Shown here: positions 46,366 to 60,860 of the stretch, in pieces
Numbering within the stretch: the first letter of the stretch is position 1
Layout: each line of letters begins with the position of its first letter
Assembly: GCA_016758965.1 (NCBI GenBank)
Contig: JAEPRB010000181.1
Location: 1-64,000, forward strand
Origin: Circinella minor
Lineage: Eukaryota; Mucoromycota; Mucoromycetes; Mucorales; Lichtheimiaceae
DNA length: 64,000 nt
Direction: 5' to 3'
Made by a program: the position numbers and the translations under genes
Notes under the pieces: model-generated
What the model was told of the DNA's origin: nothing
Database searches by the model: none
What the model saw: the letters and a program-made list of their open reading frames with translations, nothing else

Positions 46366-48151
46366 GATGATGAATAAATTATTATGAAATTAAAATTATT
46401 AAGTATGTGTTTAGTGAGTAACGGTAGTAGTTGTAGTAAAGAAAACAAATAAAAAAAATGACTGAAACAAAAAAGATGAAAAGGAAAGGTATGTGTTTAT
46501 TTGAGAAAAAAAAAATAGGAAAAGAAGATGAGTAAGTATAAAGAAAAAAAAAAAAAGAAAAGGATTGTTTGGTAAAAACTAGTCTATTTAGTTTGTGGCT
46601 ATTTGATATAAAAAAAAATTATTCACTCTCGTTTTACACGTGCTCGTTAACTATACCAATAAATTCTATTGATGCCCCGCTTTATAGCTTTTTTCCCTTT
46701 ATGCGCTTTTCCTTAATATATGAATCTATCCATTGGTCTGGACGCGTTTTCTTAAACCTTTCTCTATATCGAGCTTTGTTATACAAGGCCTACTGTTAAG
46801 TTTGTTCAGTAAGTAAAAAAAAAAAAAAAAAACCGAATGTAAGCTTTTTGTGAACTGATTCATATAAAGTAATCTTCCAACAATTACAAATAATGTAAAA
46901 ACCACCATCATTATTATATAACAATATCCCCCCCTCAACTAACAGGCTTAAATGTTAATCATTACGTTTAATTCATATGAGTCTTTTATTAATAGTCACC
47001 CTAGTAACGTATTATTATAAACTTATAGAAAACAGTTTTTTATAACCGCCCTCATATAAATAACGTACTACCATGACAACTTATAACGTTTTTTTAGCAT
47101 TAACAAAATAACACTGTGTTACTCGAAAATATATATTTTACCGAAATAGTATGTCACAAAAAAAAAAAAAAAAGACATGTTTCTTATAAATCGACACAAC
47201 TTTTATTATAAAGATAAATGGAAAAAGAAAAAAAGTTACACGATTTCGATACACACGTTTATTATCATTATTTTAAAAAGCATGTATAAAAATATAATTG
47301 ACTATTTTTATCGATTGTGATTATTTTAAAAAAACTATTCAGTTATATACTTATAATATAATGCTTGTTTACAACATTCAATTCGTGTTTTTTTTTTTCG
47401 TTTTCTCCCACTCTAGAAATCTGTCGGATCACATATAGATCAGTAGCACGATATTTTTTTTTTTTATTCTTCTCCCTTTTTTATATCTTTTACCCTTTTA
47501 CCTGCTCCTTTATACAATCTCCACCCCCGGGATAAATCAAAATAATAACGCTAATGTAACTAGTACTATGTAGATCTATAAATGTAAAAACTGTCACATT
47601 TAAGCACATGGTCAAAGCATTGTCATTTCAGCAGTGATCTTCATATCTTTATAATTCCATATTTTTTTAAAAATTGAAAAAAAAAGGTTATATAATCGAA
47701 AGTGACGAGATACCGTTTCTCTATTAAATCTATTTATTGATTATTTCCTTTTATTTTCTCCTTTGTATTCTTACGTAGAAGATATATTTTGCTTGGGGGA
47801 AAAAACCAAACAAGTAACGATAAAGTTTTATTAAAGGGATTTTTCAACTGCTTCCACATGTGTATTACATTTTTAGCAAACAAATGCTTTTTTTTTTATT
47901 TCAATATTGTTACAGATATGGTGCCATGACATTAATTCAAACTCATAGGTAATAATAGCATACATTATGTTGTACCACATTTTAGTGAAACTCAGGACAA
48001 CGTAGCACATATCATAAAAAACAAGAAGCACTTTTTTCTTCGTCTGTTTTTTAATAAGTTCTCGATGATCTTTTTTTTTTGTTGTTGTTACACAAGTGTT
48101 TTTTTTTACTCTTTTAGCGTAATTATTATTATTTTTTTCTTATTCTACTTT
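46366..48151. other. Intergenic AT-rich stretch
   Basis: 1.8 kb without a gene I can support. The first part is the upstream region of the membrane protein gene. The rest has T-runs and a short C-rich spot near 47520; only low-complexity frames occur. Confidence 0.6.
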
Positions 48152-49337
48152 TCACAGTTCACTATGATATATATCGATTGATAATTCTAAATATTCAGCT
48201 ACAAAACAACGGAAAATAATAGATAATGTTTGAGCTACTTGAAAATCAATATGTTCAGGATCATCCTATATAAATGTTGTTTTTATGAAATAAATTAGTA
48301 CAATTGAAGAAAAAAAAAGATTTATATACCAGCAGAAAAAAAAAACATTTTTTTTTCTTTGTCATGGTTACTCTTACCGTTTCTTTATGCCAGACTTCCG
48401 GGAAAGGGTATGGAATTGCATGAATAATATCAACACCACGATGAAGAAATGGTAAATGATCATCTTGCATAATATGTCCCCTAAACGTTAATGGTGAATT
48501 TAAGTCGAACATTTGGGTAGTACCATGCGTTATTCTTTGTTCAATATGAACCAACTTGTTAAATAACCAACTTGTTGAAGGGTAATAATTAGGTAAAGTA
48601 GGATTGGGTGCACCTAAAAGATCAAGTAAAACAAGTACTTCGATCTTTTTAAGATCACCTGATTGTTCCCATTCCTGTGCCAAGTGTCTTTTTTTTTTTT
48701 TTTTTTTTTTTTTAGATATTTGGTATTTCTTATTTCTAGTTTTACCCATTCTTAACCCCCACCCCCTCACCCAATCATAAATATACCTTGCACCATAAAT
48801 TGAATCCATATCTGTCCATTTTTCAAATGCTTCTTCACCATCAAAAAATACCATTTGTAAAGTCGTATCATCATTCTTACTATTTTTCAACGGGTTGTCT
48901 AAAGCAACAGCCATTTCCAATAGCATACCACATGGTACAGCTGAATCAGTGGCACCAATAAACTCAAAATCTTTATAATATTTTGAATCATAATGAGCTG
49001 ACATGACGAGTCTTTTTTCTGCCTTGGGATTCAAAGTGGCAATGATATTTGTAAATTTAACTGGACCTACAGGTGTCATTGTAGTAAAAGTATCCAAAGT
49101 GACATCCCAATCCAGTTGTTGGAAATGGTTTACAATGATGGAACGTGCATTTTCATTTCCTGGTGTTCCTGCAATACGTGGAATGAACAGGGGCTTTGAA
49201 TAATCTTGAATGGAGTAGTGTTGGTCTTTAAGTGTAGAAAGGGCGATTTGAGAAAGAGGTTTATATGCTTGACAACCAGTGGAAGTTAAATAAATCACTA
49301 GGAAAAGTAATAGTGACCATAGTGATAATAAAATCAT
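48152..49337 (-). CDS. Secreted glutaminyl-peptide cyclotransferase (QPCT-like)
   Basis: Exons (complement): 48787-49337, 48378-48687, 48152-48265; 324 aa. An N-terminal signal sequence (WSLLLFLVIYLTSTGCQA) is followed by the M28 aminopeptidase-type fold. Zinc ligands and catalytic residues of the QPCT family are all present: Asp in GATDSAVPCGM, Glu-Glu in FFDGEEAF, Asp in LLDLLGAPNP, Asp in DDHLPFLHRGV and His in FPEVWH. Known reaction: cyclisation of N-terminal glutamine to pyroglutamate in secretory-pathway proteins, with release of ammonia. The exon 2 acceptor sits directly behind an A-tract of about 25; the frame (YGAR/HLAQEWE) leaves no alternative. Together with the signal peptide, an ER/Golgi or extracellular location is expected. 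Confidence 0.92.
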
Positions 49338-49618
49338 AATTGCTGATAAATAATAAAAAGGTATAAAAAAAAATTATGCGCACTTTACACAAAAATCGAA
49401 AAGACTCCGTTTCTATATTGCTTTTTAATATTATTATTTTGTTGTAACATTTTTCAATAGGTTTTTTTTTATGTACAAAAAAAAAATGTGTTGAATTGAG
49501 ATGGAATATATATGTGCAAAAAAAAAAATGGTTAATGAGTAAAAAAGAGTAGCAAAAATCGGAGGGAGGAGGGGGGAATATACAAGACGACTGCAATTTA
49601 CTGCTCTCTGTGTTTTTT

Positions 49619-50035
49619 TTAATGACGATACAATTGATGATGGTTTGCAAGGTTACCCAAAGAATGAAAGCGACGACGACAAAAATCACATCTTGGCACA
49701 GTATCTAATACCGTAGATCGTCGTAATCGTAATAAATTGAAATCCACACTATGATTTAATCGTTCTACTTCTTGAAGAGGATGATTATTTTCTTCTTGTT
49801 GTTGCTGTTCAAGTAATGTTGTTGCAATACAATCAAAACTATTAAATTCTTCTTCATCCTTATAAAAATTCATCATAATAGTATCTTCTTCTGTTATCAT
49901 AGGCGTTATACATTGGTCTAAATTATTCGTAGCAGTTGTAATGGATGATGTTGAAGTGTATTGTTGTTTATTGTTTTTGTTATCGTTATTTGAAAGTGTG
50001 GTTGTTGTGGGCACAATAATATTATGTCTTGTCAT
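49619..50035 (-). CDS. Small protein with one C2H2 zinc finger
   Basis: Single exon, 138 aa. A long Thr/Asn/Gln/Glu-rich N-terminus leads to one C-terminal finger CDFCRRRFHSLGNLANH with the last ligand in HQLYRH (C-x2-C-x12-H-x5-H). Lone C-terminal fingers occur in small regulatory proteins, but specificity cannot be judged. The finger ends at the stop codon, so a downstream second finger is excluded unless an exon was missed. Promoter and QPCT 3' side are both A/T-tract DNA. Confidence 0.7.
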   Translation of the reverse strand: MTRHNIIVPTTTTLSNNDNKNNKQQYTSTSSITTATNNLDQCITPMITEEDTIMMNFYKDEEEFNSFDCIATTLLEQQQQEENNHPLQEVERLNHSVDFNLLRLRRSTVLDTVPRCDFCRRRFHSLGNLANHHQLYRH

Positions 50036-50619
50036 TATTATTTTAAAAAAGGAAAAATCAAAAAGGAAGAAGTTGGACGATCAAAAAAAAAAAAGAACAA
50101 CAAACAAGCCAGGATTATATCGGTTTTTGTTTTTAAATTTTTTTTTTTTTTCGATTTCTGGAACGAGGATCTTTTTTTTTTTTTTATTTTTTTTTTTTTT
50201 TTGTTTGTTTGCTCAACAAAACTGAAACCAAAAAAAAAGTCTTTCAAAATGAAAAAAAAAAACTTGAGACAAATAAAAATAATAAAAAAAAAAAATGAAG
50301 AACAATAAATGGTTTTATATATAAAAGTAAATTATAATGTAAAATAAGAAAGAAGTAGGTACTAAAGAAAAAAAAAGGGGATCCTTTTTTTTTTTCGGGG
50401 GAGGGGGACTTTGTGTAGTATGTTTGTAATAGTTAATAGTAGTAGTTAGTAGTAGTAGTAGTAGTAGTAGTAGTAAAATTAGATAAATAATAAGAAAGAA
50501 AAAGGAAGGAATGCGGTTGTGTAAATTTGTGAATTATTATATTACTATAATATTTTTGTTTTCTTTTAATGTGTCAGGTTTGTATGTGTGTGTATGTGTG
50601 TGTACATATATAAAAATGT
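50036..50619. other. Intergenic region with (GTA)n repeat
   Basis: 584 bp: upstream region of the C2H2 gene and 3' flank of RalGAP-alpha. A GTA repeat spans 50449-50474, and long A and T tracts occur. No gene. Confidence 0.65.
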
Positions 50620-53600
50620 CTATTCATCATTTGGCATGAAGATCTTCTCCATAAACTGTTCATAACTCCTATAATAATAATGTCAGTCAAACCACAAATG
50701 ACATAATAATGATTTTTATTGGGGGGGGGGAAACTTACCAACTTGCAACTTTATGACGATGAGCTATTGTCTTGACATCATTCGCTCGTTGTGCGAAAAC
50801 ACTTTTATAAAATGAATAAAAATTGGTATGAATGGATGCACGAAATGCACTAATGGCTGTAGCCCTTACAAGAGGCCCAAGCATAGCTTGTGAAACAACC
50901 ATACGATCAAATAATGGTCCAAAATAAGGAATCTAATAAAAAAAAATCATGCCATTAGAGTTTCTTTGAGTGAAAGAATTTTTCTTTTTTTTTTTTTTTC
51001 ACTCACCTTTGAATCCCGATAAACACGGATAGCAAATAATCCATTTTCCATCGGGGTAACAACAATCTGTGCATTACCAAAATCACCACCAATCGTACCA
51101 ATTCGATAATCTCGATCATGCTCGTTCCAAACAATATGAACATGATCATTTCCAATATGTCGTTTCTTTAAATAATAATAATAATAATAATAAAAATTAA
51201 AACTTTCGAGAAATTTAAACACAACGCGTTTTTTTTTTTTGATTACCTTTTTCAATTGTTTTGGATCTTCAGGTTCCGTTGGCATTTTTGTAACATCATG
51301 GAAAATCATTTCCAAAGTAGAAGAACAATAATAATTTGTTTTTGTACCATTTGTAAGGTTGCGTTCAAGACCTCCAAGATAACCCGTATGAGTTGAAATA
51401 TCAACTTCCCATCCTAAGCTATTCACAAAAGTATTATACATTTCGCTACCTTCATTGTTATGCAAAATACTTTGTTCATCTTCTTGACCAGGACCAACAT
51501 AAATCACCGCTATCTTCATTATTTCCCGACTAAATAATCCAAAAAAAAAAATTCATGCAAAGATAATTTAATTTTTTTAAAGTTGCCAAATAATCCGCAT
51601 AATTTTTGAAAATAATAATAAAAATAATAAGCTTACCCTTGTTTACGATCTAATCCACGTAAATCTCGATATAACGCAGGTGTTTTATTTAACATTTGGA
51701 ATGATCCATCTTTTAATTGATCATAATTAATAAATCCAAGATGACTTAATAATAATCGACATTGTTGAAATGGTACATGGGATTTTTCGGCTTCGTGCGG
51801 AAATGCTGGTAAAAAATCTTTTCTTAATGAAAAATTAGCTGTCAGATGTGCATGTAATGAATCGGTGCGGTCCGAAGCTTTCTTACGACGTAGAATGTTC
51901 ATTTTAGAATACCATAATCCACTATTATACAATTTAATGCAAGAAAAAAAAATGAGTAACTTTGGTATTTCACTTGTCATGGTTATTATCATCTTTGGCG
52001 AAATACTTACGCATCTGATTCTTGTTGTTCATTATTTTTACGTTCATCTTCCAAAAATTCATTTAATTGTTCACCAAATCTACCAACCATATTATTTTGT
52101 AGTTGTGTAAGGGGTATCGGGGTGTTGACATTAGTTTGGCAATCAGGATTAGATTCTCCAATTCTATAATAATTTATATCATGAATATAATAAATAAAAA
52201 GTCAATTAGTTGCTTATTTTCTCATCGTTTTTTTTCCTCTTCAAAAATAGAAAAAGATAACTAACTTATTTAATAACTCTCCTAACTTGTCTATCCGAGG
52301 AGAAGTGTGTCGTGTTGATCTAATTTTTTTAATAAATATGAAATTTTTCAATTAAAATATCCCTCATCAGAGAACAAAATTGTCAATCTAAAACCGAATT
52401 AAAGCTTCTTACGTGTCAAGAGGTTCACTTGAAGTAGGTCGTACACGAATACCAGGTCGTAATGAAAATCCTTGATCTTTTGGTTCCATTTCAATCGTTG
52501 GGTCAATCATGGATCGTGGCCTAGGCTTAGTATTCAAAACATCTTTACTTGAAGGCTTGGATTGTGCGTCCCAAACGTACCGGCCAGTTAAATCACGAAC
52601 AATAACTCTTGCTTGTGGACCTTCTGCTTCAGTTTCAGGTAATTCAACAAATGCAATAATAGTTGTATCATTAAATGAAAAATATTGATATTTGTTGTGA
52701 AAGTCACTTTTGTCTTCTGTTGCTACGCCAGGTCCAACAATAGTACTATGAATTGTGGCAGGTCCAAATGGTGGTGCAAAATTATTAAAGTGATGTAAAA
52801 GATGTAATAAGACAGCTTCAGCGGACTCTTTGACATAGCCATGATCAGTTTCTAAAAATTCGGATCCAGTAACTACGCTCACATATTCATGATGAAGTGT
52901 AGGTCTTTTCTCTGTGATCAATTTGAATTTAAATGGTAGTTCTTTCTTTTTCGACGTGTTGCTACGTACGACAGGTGGTGGATGAGGTAATAGTTTTTCT
53001 GAACCACCCTCCTATTAAAAAAAAATTTAGAATTATTATCACAACACAGTATAAATAGTTCTTTCTTTACAATGAATATTAGTCGTTTACTTACTGAAGT
53101 GACATGAAGTGCATGTTCAATCACATCAAAAACAAGTTGACATAATTCTGTTTCCGAAAGAATCATTGGTTCAATCACCATTAACCATTCCAACAAACAG
53201 CTGAATAATTTGGAAATAATAAACCCTCGCCCATCTCGACTATTACGTTCATAATATCTGAGATGAATATTTAATGCATCAATCACCCGAGTAAGTACTT
53301 CTTGCACAATAACACCATCTGGATCCAATTCTTCTTTGTATATTTGAGCAAAAGTATTCAAACAATCTACAATGGTATTAACAATAGATATATTACTCCA
53401 ATACAAATGATTCACCATTGCCAAAAGTGTTTCATAAATAATTTCTTCTTGTGGGTTATCACATTGAAGCATTTCATCCAATGCAAGACTACAAATAGCA
53501 CCAAGAAGCATACAATGTGCATCTGGATCTTGCTCAATTTTTGCAGGTGTTGTGTCTGCATTCACGAGTCGTAATAAGAGATTTTTTAACCATACTTTTA

Positions 53601-56600
53601 TCTATATATGTATATAACGTATATTTACAGAAAAACAGTTATTGACATGTATGAAAAGTCCAGGAAATTAGAAAACAAAAACTTACATCAACAAAGGAGA
53701 GTTGTTTCTCAGTGAATTCACCAATCCATTCCTTACTCACATCTAACTTGATATCTTTCAAGTGATTGGAAATAGATACAAGAGATCCCAAAATTGTTAT
53801 ACATCCACGTCGAAAATTTACTGGAACATCTCGAATAGTATCAGCATCCAGTAACTAAAATATGTACATATATGTGAGTCGTTTGTTTCTTTGTCCTTAT
53901 TTTCATAAATATATATTTACCTGATTTTCAATGGCTGCAATAAATGATGGTATTAATATATATACACCAGGTAGACAACATGAAAATACACGACCCGAAT
54001 TTTGGATAATAGATTGAATAATAACAGCATCACCAGAAGATAAACCCTATATACCGATATTTTTCATTATGAATCTTTTTGAAATCCTTTTTACGTTTTT
54101 CCAAGAATGTTCTATTTTTTTTCATAATAATAAGCATCCCCTTTGTTTTTTCTTTTTACTTTAAGTATAGCTTTATAAAAATGTGCATAGTATTGTGCGG
54201 ATGCAGGTTCTTCCCGTCTTCGAGACATCATACGACAAAGACATCCAAAAGCTAATGCACGTCCAGTGTCATATTTTCTAAAATAATAAATATATTAATA
54301 AAACATCCTTCTCTCCCCCTTCTCTCTTTGTCAAGGTTTTACTATGTCAAAAACTAATCTTTTCTTACTCTGATAACTCAGTCGCTTGTAAAAGCCATGG
54401 TCCAACTTCGTATAAAGCAGGTCGTGGTACAATATGATAAGGTTGTCGTGATCGAATCTGGAGATAAAAAAAAAAGCACATATTGGTTAACAAATAAAGT
54501 TTTATATAAACACATAAAAACAAAAAAAAAAGAGTTTTACCCAAGATAATGTATCCCATATATCAACAACACAACTCATTGCTACTGCATAATTTTGTGG
54601 ATCCTTCATAAAACAAAACAAACAAATAAAAAATTAGCAAACAAATAAAAAAAAAATATTATTTGTAATATTAAATTTTAAACAAACCTCTATTTCATTA
54701 ACATTTCCAATTGCACAAAGCATATTTTTCCATGTACCCAAAATAATGGTATCATCCGTAGTTAAATTCAATAAATTAAGAAATTCACTACTTCGAAAAA
54801 CACCCAGACCAGCTGGTAACTTTTCATTGACAGCTACCATATTGGTTGTAAGTGAAATAAGATCCATTTGAGGAAATCCAGCAGATATTGATGTTCGATT
54901 AGACTATATATGTGTAATATATATATATATCTTTTGTTAAAATAAAATACACCCATTCCAATACAATTTGTATTTATTTTTTTTATTATATATTTATATA
55001 AAAAGATATAGAAAAACAAAATAATAATAATAATAATAATACAACAAACCTTGCTTGACATTGTCATACTTTCTTCAATTCTATCTGCCGAGCTACTTGC
55101 ACTACGACGATCCCAATCACGATTTTTATCGTCTTCTTTGATAGATCCACTTTTCAAATTCGATATTCCATCATTGTTATCCACATTTTGATGGTGTTGC
55201 TGTGGTTGCTGACCTTGTTGACCATGAACAAAACTTAAAAATTTACTACCTGAATCTTGAAATAATGTATCAAATTGGTGGATGCTTACAGTCCGTCGAC
55301 CAGTACTTTGACCACGTTTTTGTGATCCACCACCAATGGATGCTGTACCACTGGTTATATTTGTTACAGGAGTCTGCTGTTGCTGTTGCTGTTGTTGAGA
55401 TGGTTGATGAGATGGCATTGTACTCGTTGAAAAAGATGATGTGGGTATAATATTTTTGATACCAAATTTAACATTCCCCCCTGAAGATGATGAAGTAGGA
55501 CCTGTATTACGACTTGTATTTTGTTGTGTACTTCCCCCTTCTTCTTCCAATACAGCAGCGTCTTCAATATCTCCAAGATAAGTGGAGCGTCGATCGGATG
55601 CTTTACTGCCTTTCTCAGAAAGTGAAATATTACTTGTATTGCGCATAATCATAACAGGGGGTCCTGTTGAAGTTCCAGCCATATCAAAAGCAGGTTGATC
55701 ACCAGATTTTGTAATACCTTGTTTCGTTATGTTGCTGTTATTATTATTTTCAACTTGACCAAGCATCTTATCTTGAGAAATCATATCAACAAGTTGACCA
55801 TCACTTGCTCCTGCAGATAACGGCCTTCCTGCAGTCAATTTTATAGGTTGCAGATCACCTTGAATACTTAAATGTCGCGAACGTACTTTGCTACGTGTAC
55901 GATTACCAGTCATTGTCGGTAAATTGCTTTGTTGAAATAATACTTTTGTTTCATCGTGTGAGTGTTTATCAGATATATCGTATTCCACTTTATATAATCC
56001 AGAAGATAAAACGCGAGTCAATTTATGCATGATTTTCTAAAATTGATAGAAATAATAACAATAACCCCATTTTTTTTTTTGTTTTGTTTTAGTTTCTTAT
56101 TCTAAATTTTGTAAAATTACACAAAAACGTTTTTTTTCTCTTCTTTTTATACCGTCCATTGGCCTAATGTTTGAGACCATCGCATTGAGTGGATCATATG
56201 TGCTTTCAATTCTTTCCATAGTTCCATATGAGATATTCTTGCGCGAGCAAATGCATGTAATAATGTCTAAACAAATAATAATAATAATAAAACCCTTTCA
56301 ATAATTAATAACTTATCTATCCGCTCCTTTTTTTCTGTCCCTCTCTTTTTTTGTCTTTAAATCAATCAATCAACCAAATAACAAACCTCGCATATATAAT
56401 CTGATAATTCATCCGCTAACGAATGTACAGGTATACACGTATATTTTACGGGTTGATTCATAAACCAATCTTGAATATCAAGCAAACAATGTAAAAGTAA
56501 TTCCCTATTATAGTTAAAAGAATGTGGAATTATCAACAAAAACAAAACTGACTTTTGTATATAATATCGATAAAGTGTCGCTCTAGGCAGCGAAAATGGT

Positions 56601-59341
56601 ATATGTATATAAACTTACCAACTTTCCCACTCCATATCAATTCCTCCTCGACTCACTGTAATGGCACGATAGACATTGATAGCATCCTTATACAGCACAA
56701 CAAGTCCTTCCCAATCTGTTCCTGATGTTGTACCTGATTCGGGTTTATCTTTAAATCTTTGCCAATGATTCTCAAAAATCAATTTAATCATCAAAAAGTA
56801 ACGACGCAAGAAACGATTCGCATCTGCATGTTTATAATCATCTTGTTGTTGAGCATCACTATCACCGCTTGTTGTATTAAGAACACCACCATCCGATGGT
56901 TTGATACTAGAAACAGTAGGAACAGAAGCCAAACTACTGGATCTTGTCACACTTCCTGGATATCCACTGGTTGTGGTTACTGGTGTACCAGCAATTTGAG
57001 TCCAACTACCTGTTCTTCGAAGAAATGAAGGTCGTTCATCCTCATTTCCAAGCATCCATACACCTAATATATGAATTGCACCTCGTGTAATATCTCGATA
57101 AGTTGGATTTGTACATGGAAGAATAAGAGCCTGACGTAAAACTTCATGTAACATTTCACGTGTTTCGTAAGATGAAAGGACGATTGATTTAAGAATAGGT
57201 GTTGCTGGTGATGAAGCTCCTGCAATTGCTGGCATATGAGGCAAATCTCCATAACTATTATCCAAACAATAACCAATTAAAAATCGAAGTAAGGTACGTA
57301 AAATACTAGGTGGACATTGAGGAAATCCAAAATCTATATTTCAACATCGAACAAAGCCGTATAAATGATCTTGTTTTTTTTTTTTCGTTATATATATGTG
57401 TATACACACAAAAAATAACTGATTTTTTTTTTTACCTTCTGTAGTAACTGATGGTATACCATCCATTTGTAATATCTTTGCAACTTGAGGTGTAAATTTG
57501 GTTAAATAATAAGTTCGAAATATACGGAATAAAAATTTGGCACTTGCCGTGGCTGCATCAATACCAACACCAGTCGCAATTCCATCATCGCGTTCTATAT
57601 TATCACCTGGAGGGTATTCATAATCATCTGGTGGTGGAGGAGAACCAGCAGCAACATATGCAAGTCGAACAAGATTGGAAAGAAAGATATGAAACAATGT
57701 AATAGAATCGTTATATGTAGGTGTCGTTGGACTAGGGTATAATGGTGCTTGTTCATCACCTAATATTAATAATCAAATTATTATTAGTTTTCAACACAAG
57801 TTTATCATAATGATTTTACATAACCTCCCCCCCCCATTCATTACTCTTTTATTGACATTACCGCGAATAAAGGATTGATGTAATTTAAGTTTTGATTTTT
57901 TGATTCGACTATCACGTTCCAAACCATGCCCAAAAGCTCTTTCTGCATGTCGCTCACTTAATTTTCGTACAAAATGTAAACCGGTTGTATGTGATTTAGA
58001 CGCATGAATTTCTTCTGGAGGATGTAAAGGGTCATTCTCGTTGTTATTACTTGGTAATGTTGTATTATATGATATTGAACTTTGCAAAGGTTGAATTTCG
58101 TCGAGAATAAATAAATCGAGTGATATAGCATTAGAGAAAAGTTCCATACATTCTGGATATTCAACAACTTGATCATTTAACCATAATAATAATAAATGAA
58201 ATCCTAATGCTCGTAATCGTATATGATTTCCATGATCTAAAATGTATCCCAATATCTTGGCTAATATCAATTCATTCTATTAGCTAACTTGAATATCCCA
58301 AGTTTTCCAGTTTGTCCCCTTCCCTTCCTTCCCCCCCCCCTTTCACATATCCAAAACTCACCAATATTCTTTCGTTGCCATCCGTTTCGCATAAGTTCAG
58401 GTACATAAAGAAATATTTTTCGTAACAGTAATAAATTCTTTTGTAAATATACAAGCTCTTTTGATGACCATGATTGAGGCCGTTCGCTCTTTTCTATTAA
58501 AAACCCATTATTACATTAGTCAATATAAATGAATAGATGAAAACGCGTTAATAAAATCCTCGACGATTATTTTTTTTTAAAAAAAAAACAAAAAATTACG
58601 TTTAATCTTTTCAATATGATGAATACAAGTTTCATAAACAACATGAAATACTTGCTCTGCATTTTCTTGAAAGAAACGCGCTTGATCAAATGTATTTGTT
58701 GCATCTTAAATTAAAAATTTAATAAAATATGTCAATATACATACATATATGTAATTAATTTTCGTGATTAAACATTTTTTTTTTAAAAAAAAAAAAACAT
58801 ATAAACTAGATATAGTTAAAGAAAAACAATATTCTTTTTTTTTTTTTTTTTTACCAATATAACTCCATAAACTTTGTGCTCTAGATTTGATCTTTTGACG
58901 TTCGTCCAAAAAGGTTTTTGCTTTCTTTTTTAGTTTTTCGCCCTTGTCATCTTTACCAGCAAGTGAAAATGTCGACGTAGAAGGTAAAATGGGAATATCT
59001 GTCCCTAGTTCTCCATTAGTTCTTGGTAATGTTGTATTATTCGATTCTTGTGACGCCATGAGATCGCTATTGTCTTTTGTGGATAAATTACTATTGGTAT
59101 TCGTAGAAACTTGTCCTTGTTGTTGAGAAATATTCGTTGAAGAATTATTATCATTATTATTACTGTTGTTATTGTTGCTATTATTTGTTGCAGTGGATAT
59201 ATCTTGTTGTTCGTTATTGCCTGACACTGGAGTTGTTGTTGTTGTTGTTGTTGAATGAGGCATAGATGTCTTACCGAGAGTAGAAGAACTTCCACTTCCC
59301 GGTATAAGCGTTTTCTTCATTACGGAGCTTGCCTTCCGCAT
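50620..59341 (-). CDS. RalGAP alpha subunit (TSC2/RapGAP family), 24 exons
   Basis: Exons (complement): 58855-59341, 58600-58704, 58362-58493, 57862-58260, 57436-57759, 56619-57333, 56387-56504, 56153-56266, 55050-56036, 54688-54903, 54541-54603, 54369-54457, 54160-54277, 53921-54046, 53687-53854, 53095-53601, 52413-53011, 52266-52319, 52011-52163, 51637-51921, 51247-51529, 51007-51165, 50739-50932, 50620-50668; 2147 aa, close to animal RALGAPA1. The alpha-solenoid N-terminus and linkers rich in Asn/Ser/Gln precede a C-terminal Rap/Ran-GAP domain (about 1920-2130): YVGPGQEDEQSIL, HTGYLGGLE, and RHIGNDHVHIVWNEH carrying the catalytic asparagine thumb (Asn near 2020). In animals the alpha subunit works with RalGAP-beta on Ral GTPases and restrains exocyst and TOR signalling; the fungal substrate is unproven. 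All 23 junctions keep phase. In intron 3 the acceptor choice (ATATTAG at 58261) was decided by frame. Confidence 0.93.
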
Positions 59342-60860
59342 GACAAAAAAAAAAAAAAAAAAAAAAGAAGAGAGAAAAAGAAAACTAGCTACCTTAAACT
59401 GCGTAGTTTTTTTAGTATATTTATTATTTTTAATAACAATTTAATATGAACCGATTAAAAAGTTAAAATTGAATAATAAGAAAAAAAAATAGTGAAAGAA
59501 AAAAAAAAGGAAAGGGCAAAAAAAAAAAAAAAAAGTTAGAAAAATTGGACGGGTTTGCTGGAAATATGGGTCAGGTAGTACACATACACATATACATTAT
59601 ATAACCAATCCGTAAGTTGGCTAGGGCGTCCAGGCACCAAAGCCCCGCTCTCCCTCTCTCCACAAAAAAATAATAGAATGATTGGCGTTTCTCATCCCGA
59701 CGTGACAAGTTACCATGGAAAACAATCTGTATCAAAAAGCCGATATATATGGTATTTATTGACAATTGGGATAGATCTGGTGTGAGTGTTTTGGCTACAA
59801 AATATATAAAGTGTATTATTTATGACATTATAATTTTGTACCATATTATTATTTACGTCTTACTAAAGAAAGTTAAACGGTAATTCATTTATACATGTTT
59901 TGATTAAGGAGGAGAAAGTAGGCGGCGAGAGAGGAGTAATAATTATTATTACCATTATTTACGTCATGTGATAACAACATTACAGGGAGTATTCTGTTTA
60001 AACATTAATGTTGTCATATACAGGTTCAGAACAAGATATAATAATAATAATAATAATAATAACAGCGGGTATCTTTTTCTGTATTTTTCCTCTCCTGTAT
60101 GCATACATGTATATGTATATGTAAAATTAGCTGTTTATTAAAAGGAATAAACAAAGATCGTCCAGAAAAAGGAGACGACATGCTTTCTTTTTCTTTTTTA
60201 TTTTCTATATAAAGCAACAAACAAGACTAATGTATAAATTATTTCACGATAAAAACATCTAGTTGTTTAACATTGCACTGAAACACACAACTCATAAATT
60301 ATCTATTATTATATCTAAAAATGACCATAAAGCTTAAAATGATTTCTGTTTTTTTGCGTTCTTTCATTGTTTTGTTAACATATTCCTAAATATTTCATTT
60401 CATTCGGATGAATAGTTTTACCGTTTATAACTACACAACATTTTCACCCCACAACCCCCCAATTTCAATATTATTTTTGTTGTCCTTAAACTTCAATATT
60501 TCATATTCCTGAACATCTTTAGAAATGAGCGAAATCAAAATACTATGTATGGCTAGTTGAACTATACTTAATCTATTCAAATCTGTCTTTTCTCACAGTC
60601 AACTATATGTAGCATTATCTCGAGTACACACACGAGATTCTCTATAGATATTTCTTCTTCACCTCAAACAGCCAATATAATTTACTGACAAGCTTTTTCT
60701 AATATACACACCTAACTAATAACTTGAGCTTAATATAAATTGATGGTGCTCCTAAGAGAGATATCCATAACTATTTAATAGTTTTTTTTTCTTTTATAAT
60801 TTCATACAAAAAAAAAACATTATATTCATAAAACCGGTAGTATTTTTTAATACCTTTAAT
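59342..60860. other. RalGAP-alpha promoter and gene-poor DNA
   Basis: 1.5 kb. Near the RalGAP start lies a 22-A run and GA-rich DNA. Further out is ordinary A/T-rich sequence with a GC-richer spot around 59615-59650. No gene. Confidence 0.55.

Noticed and set aside
50038..50308. Several K/F-rich frames on both strands
   Set aside because: Homopolymer-driven frames in the intergenic region. They vanish when tracts change length by one base.
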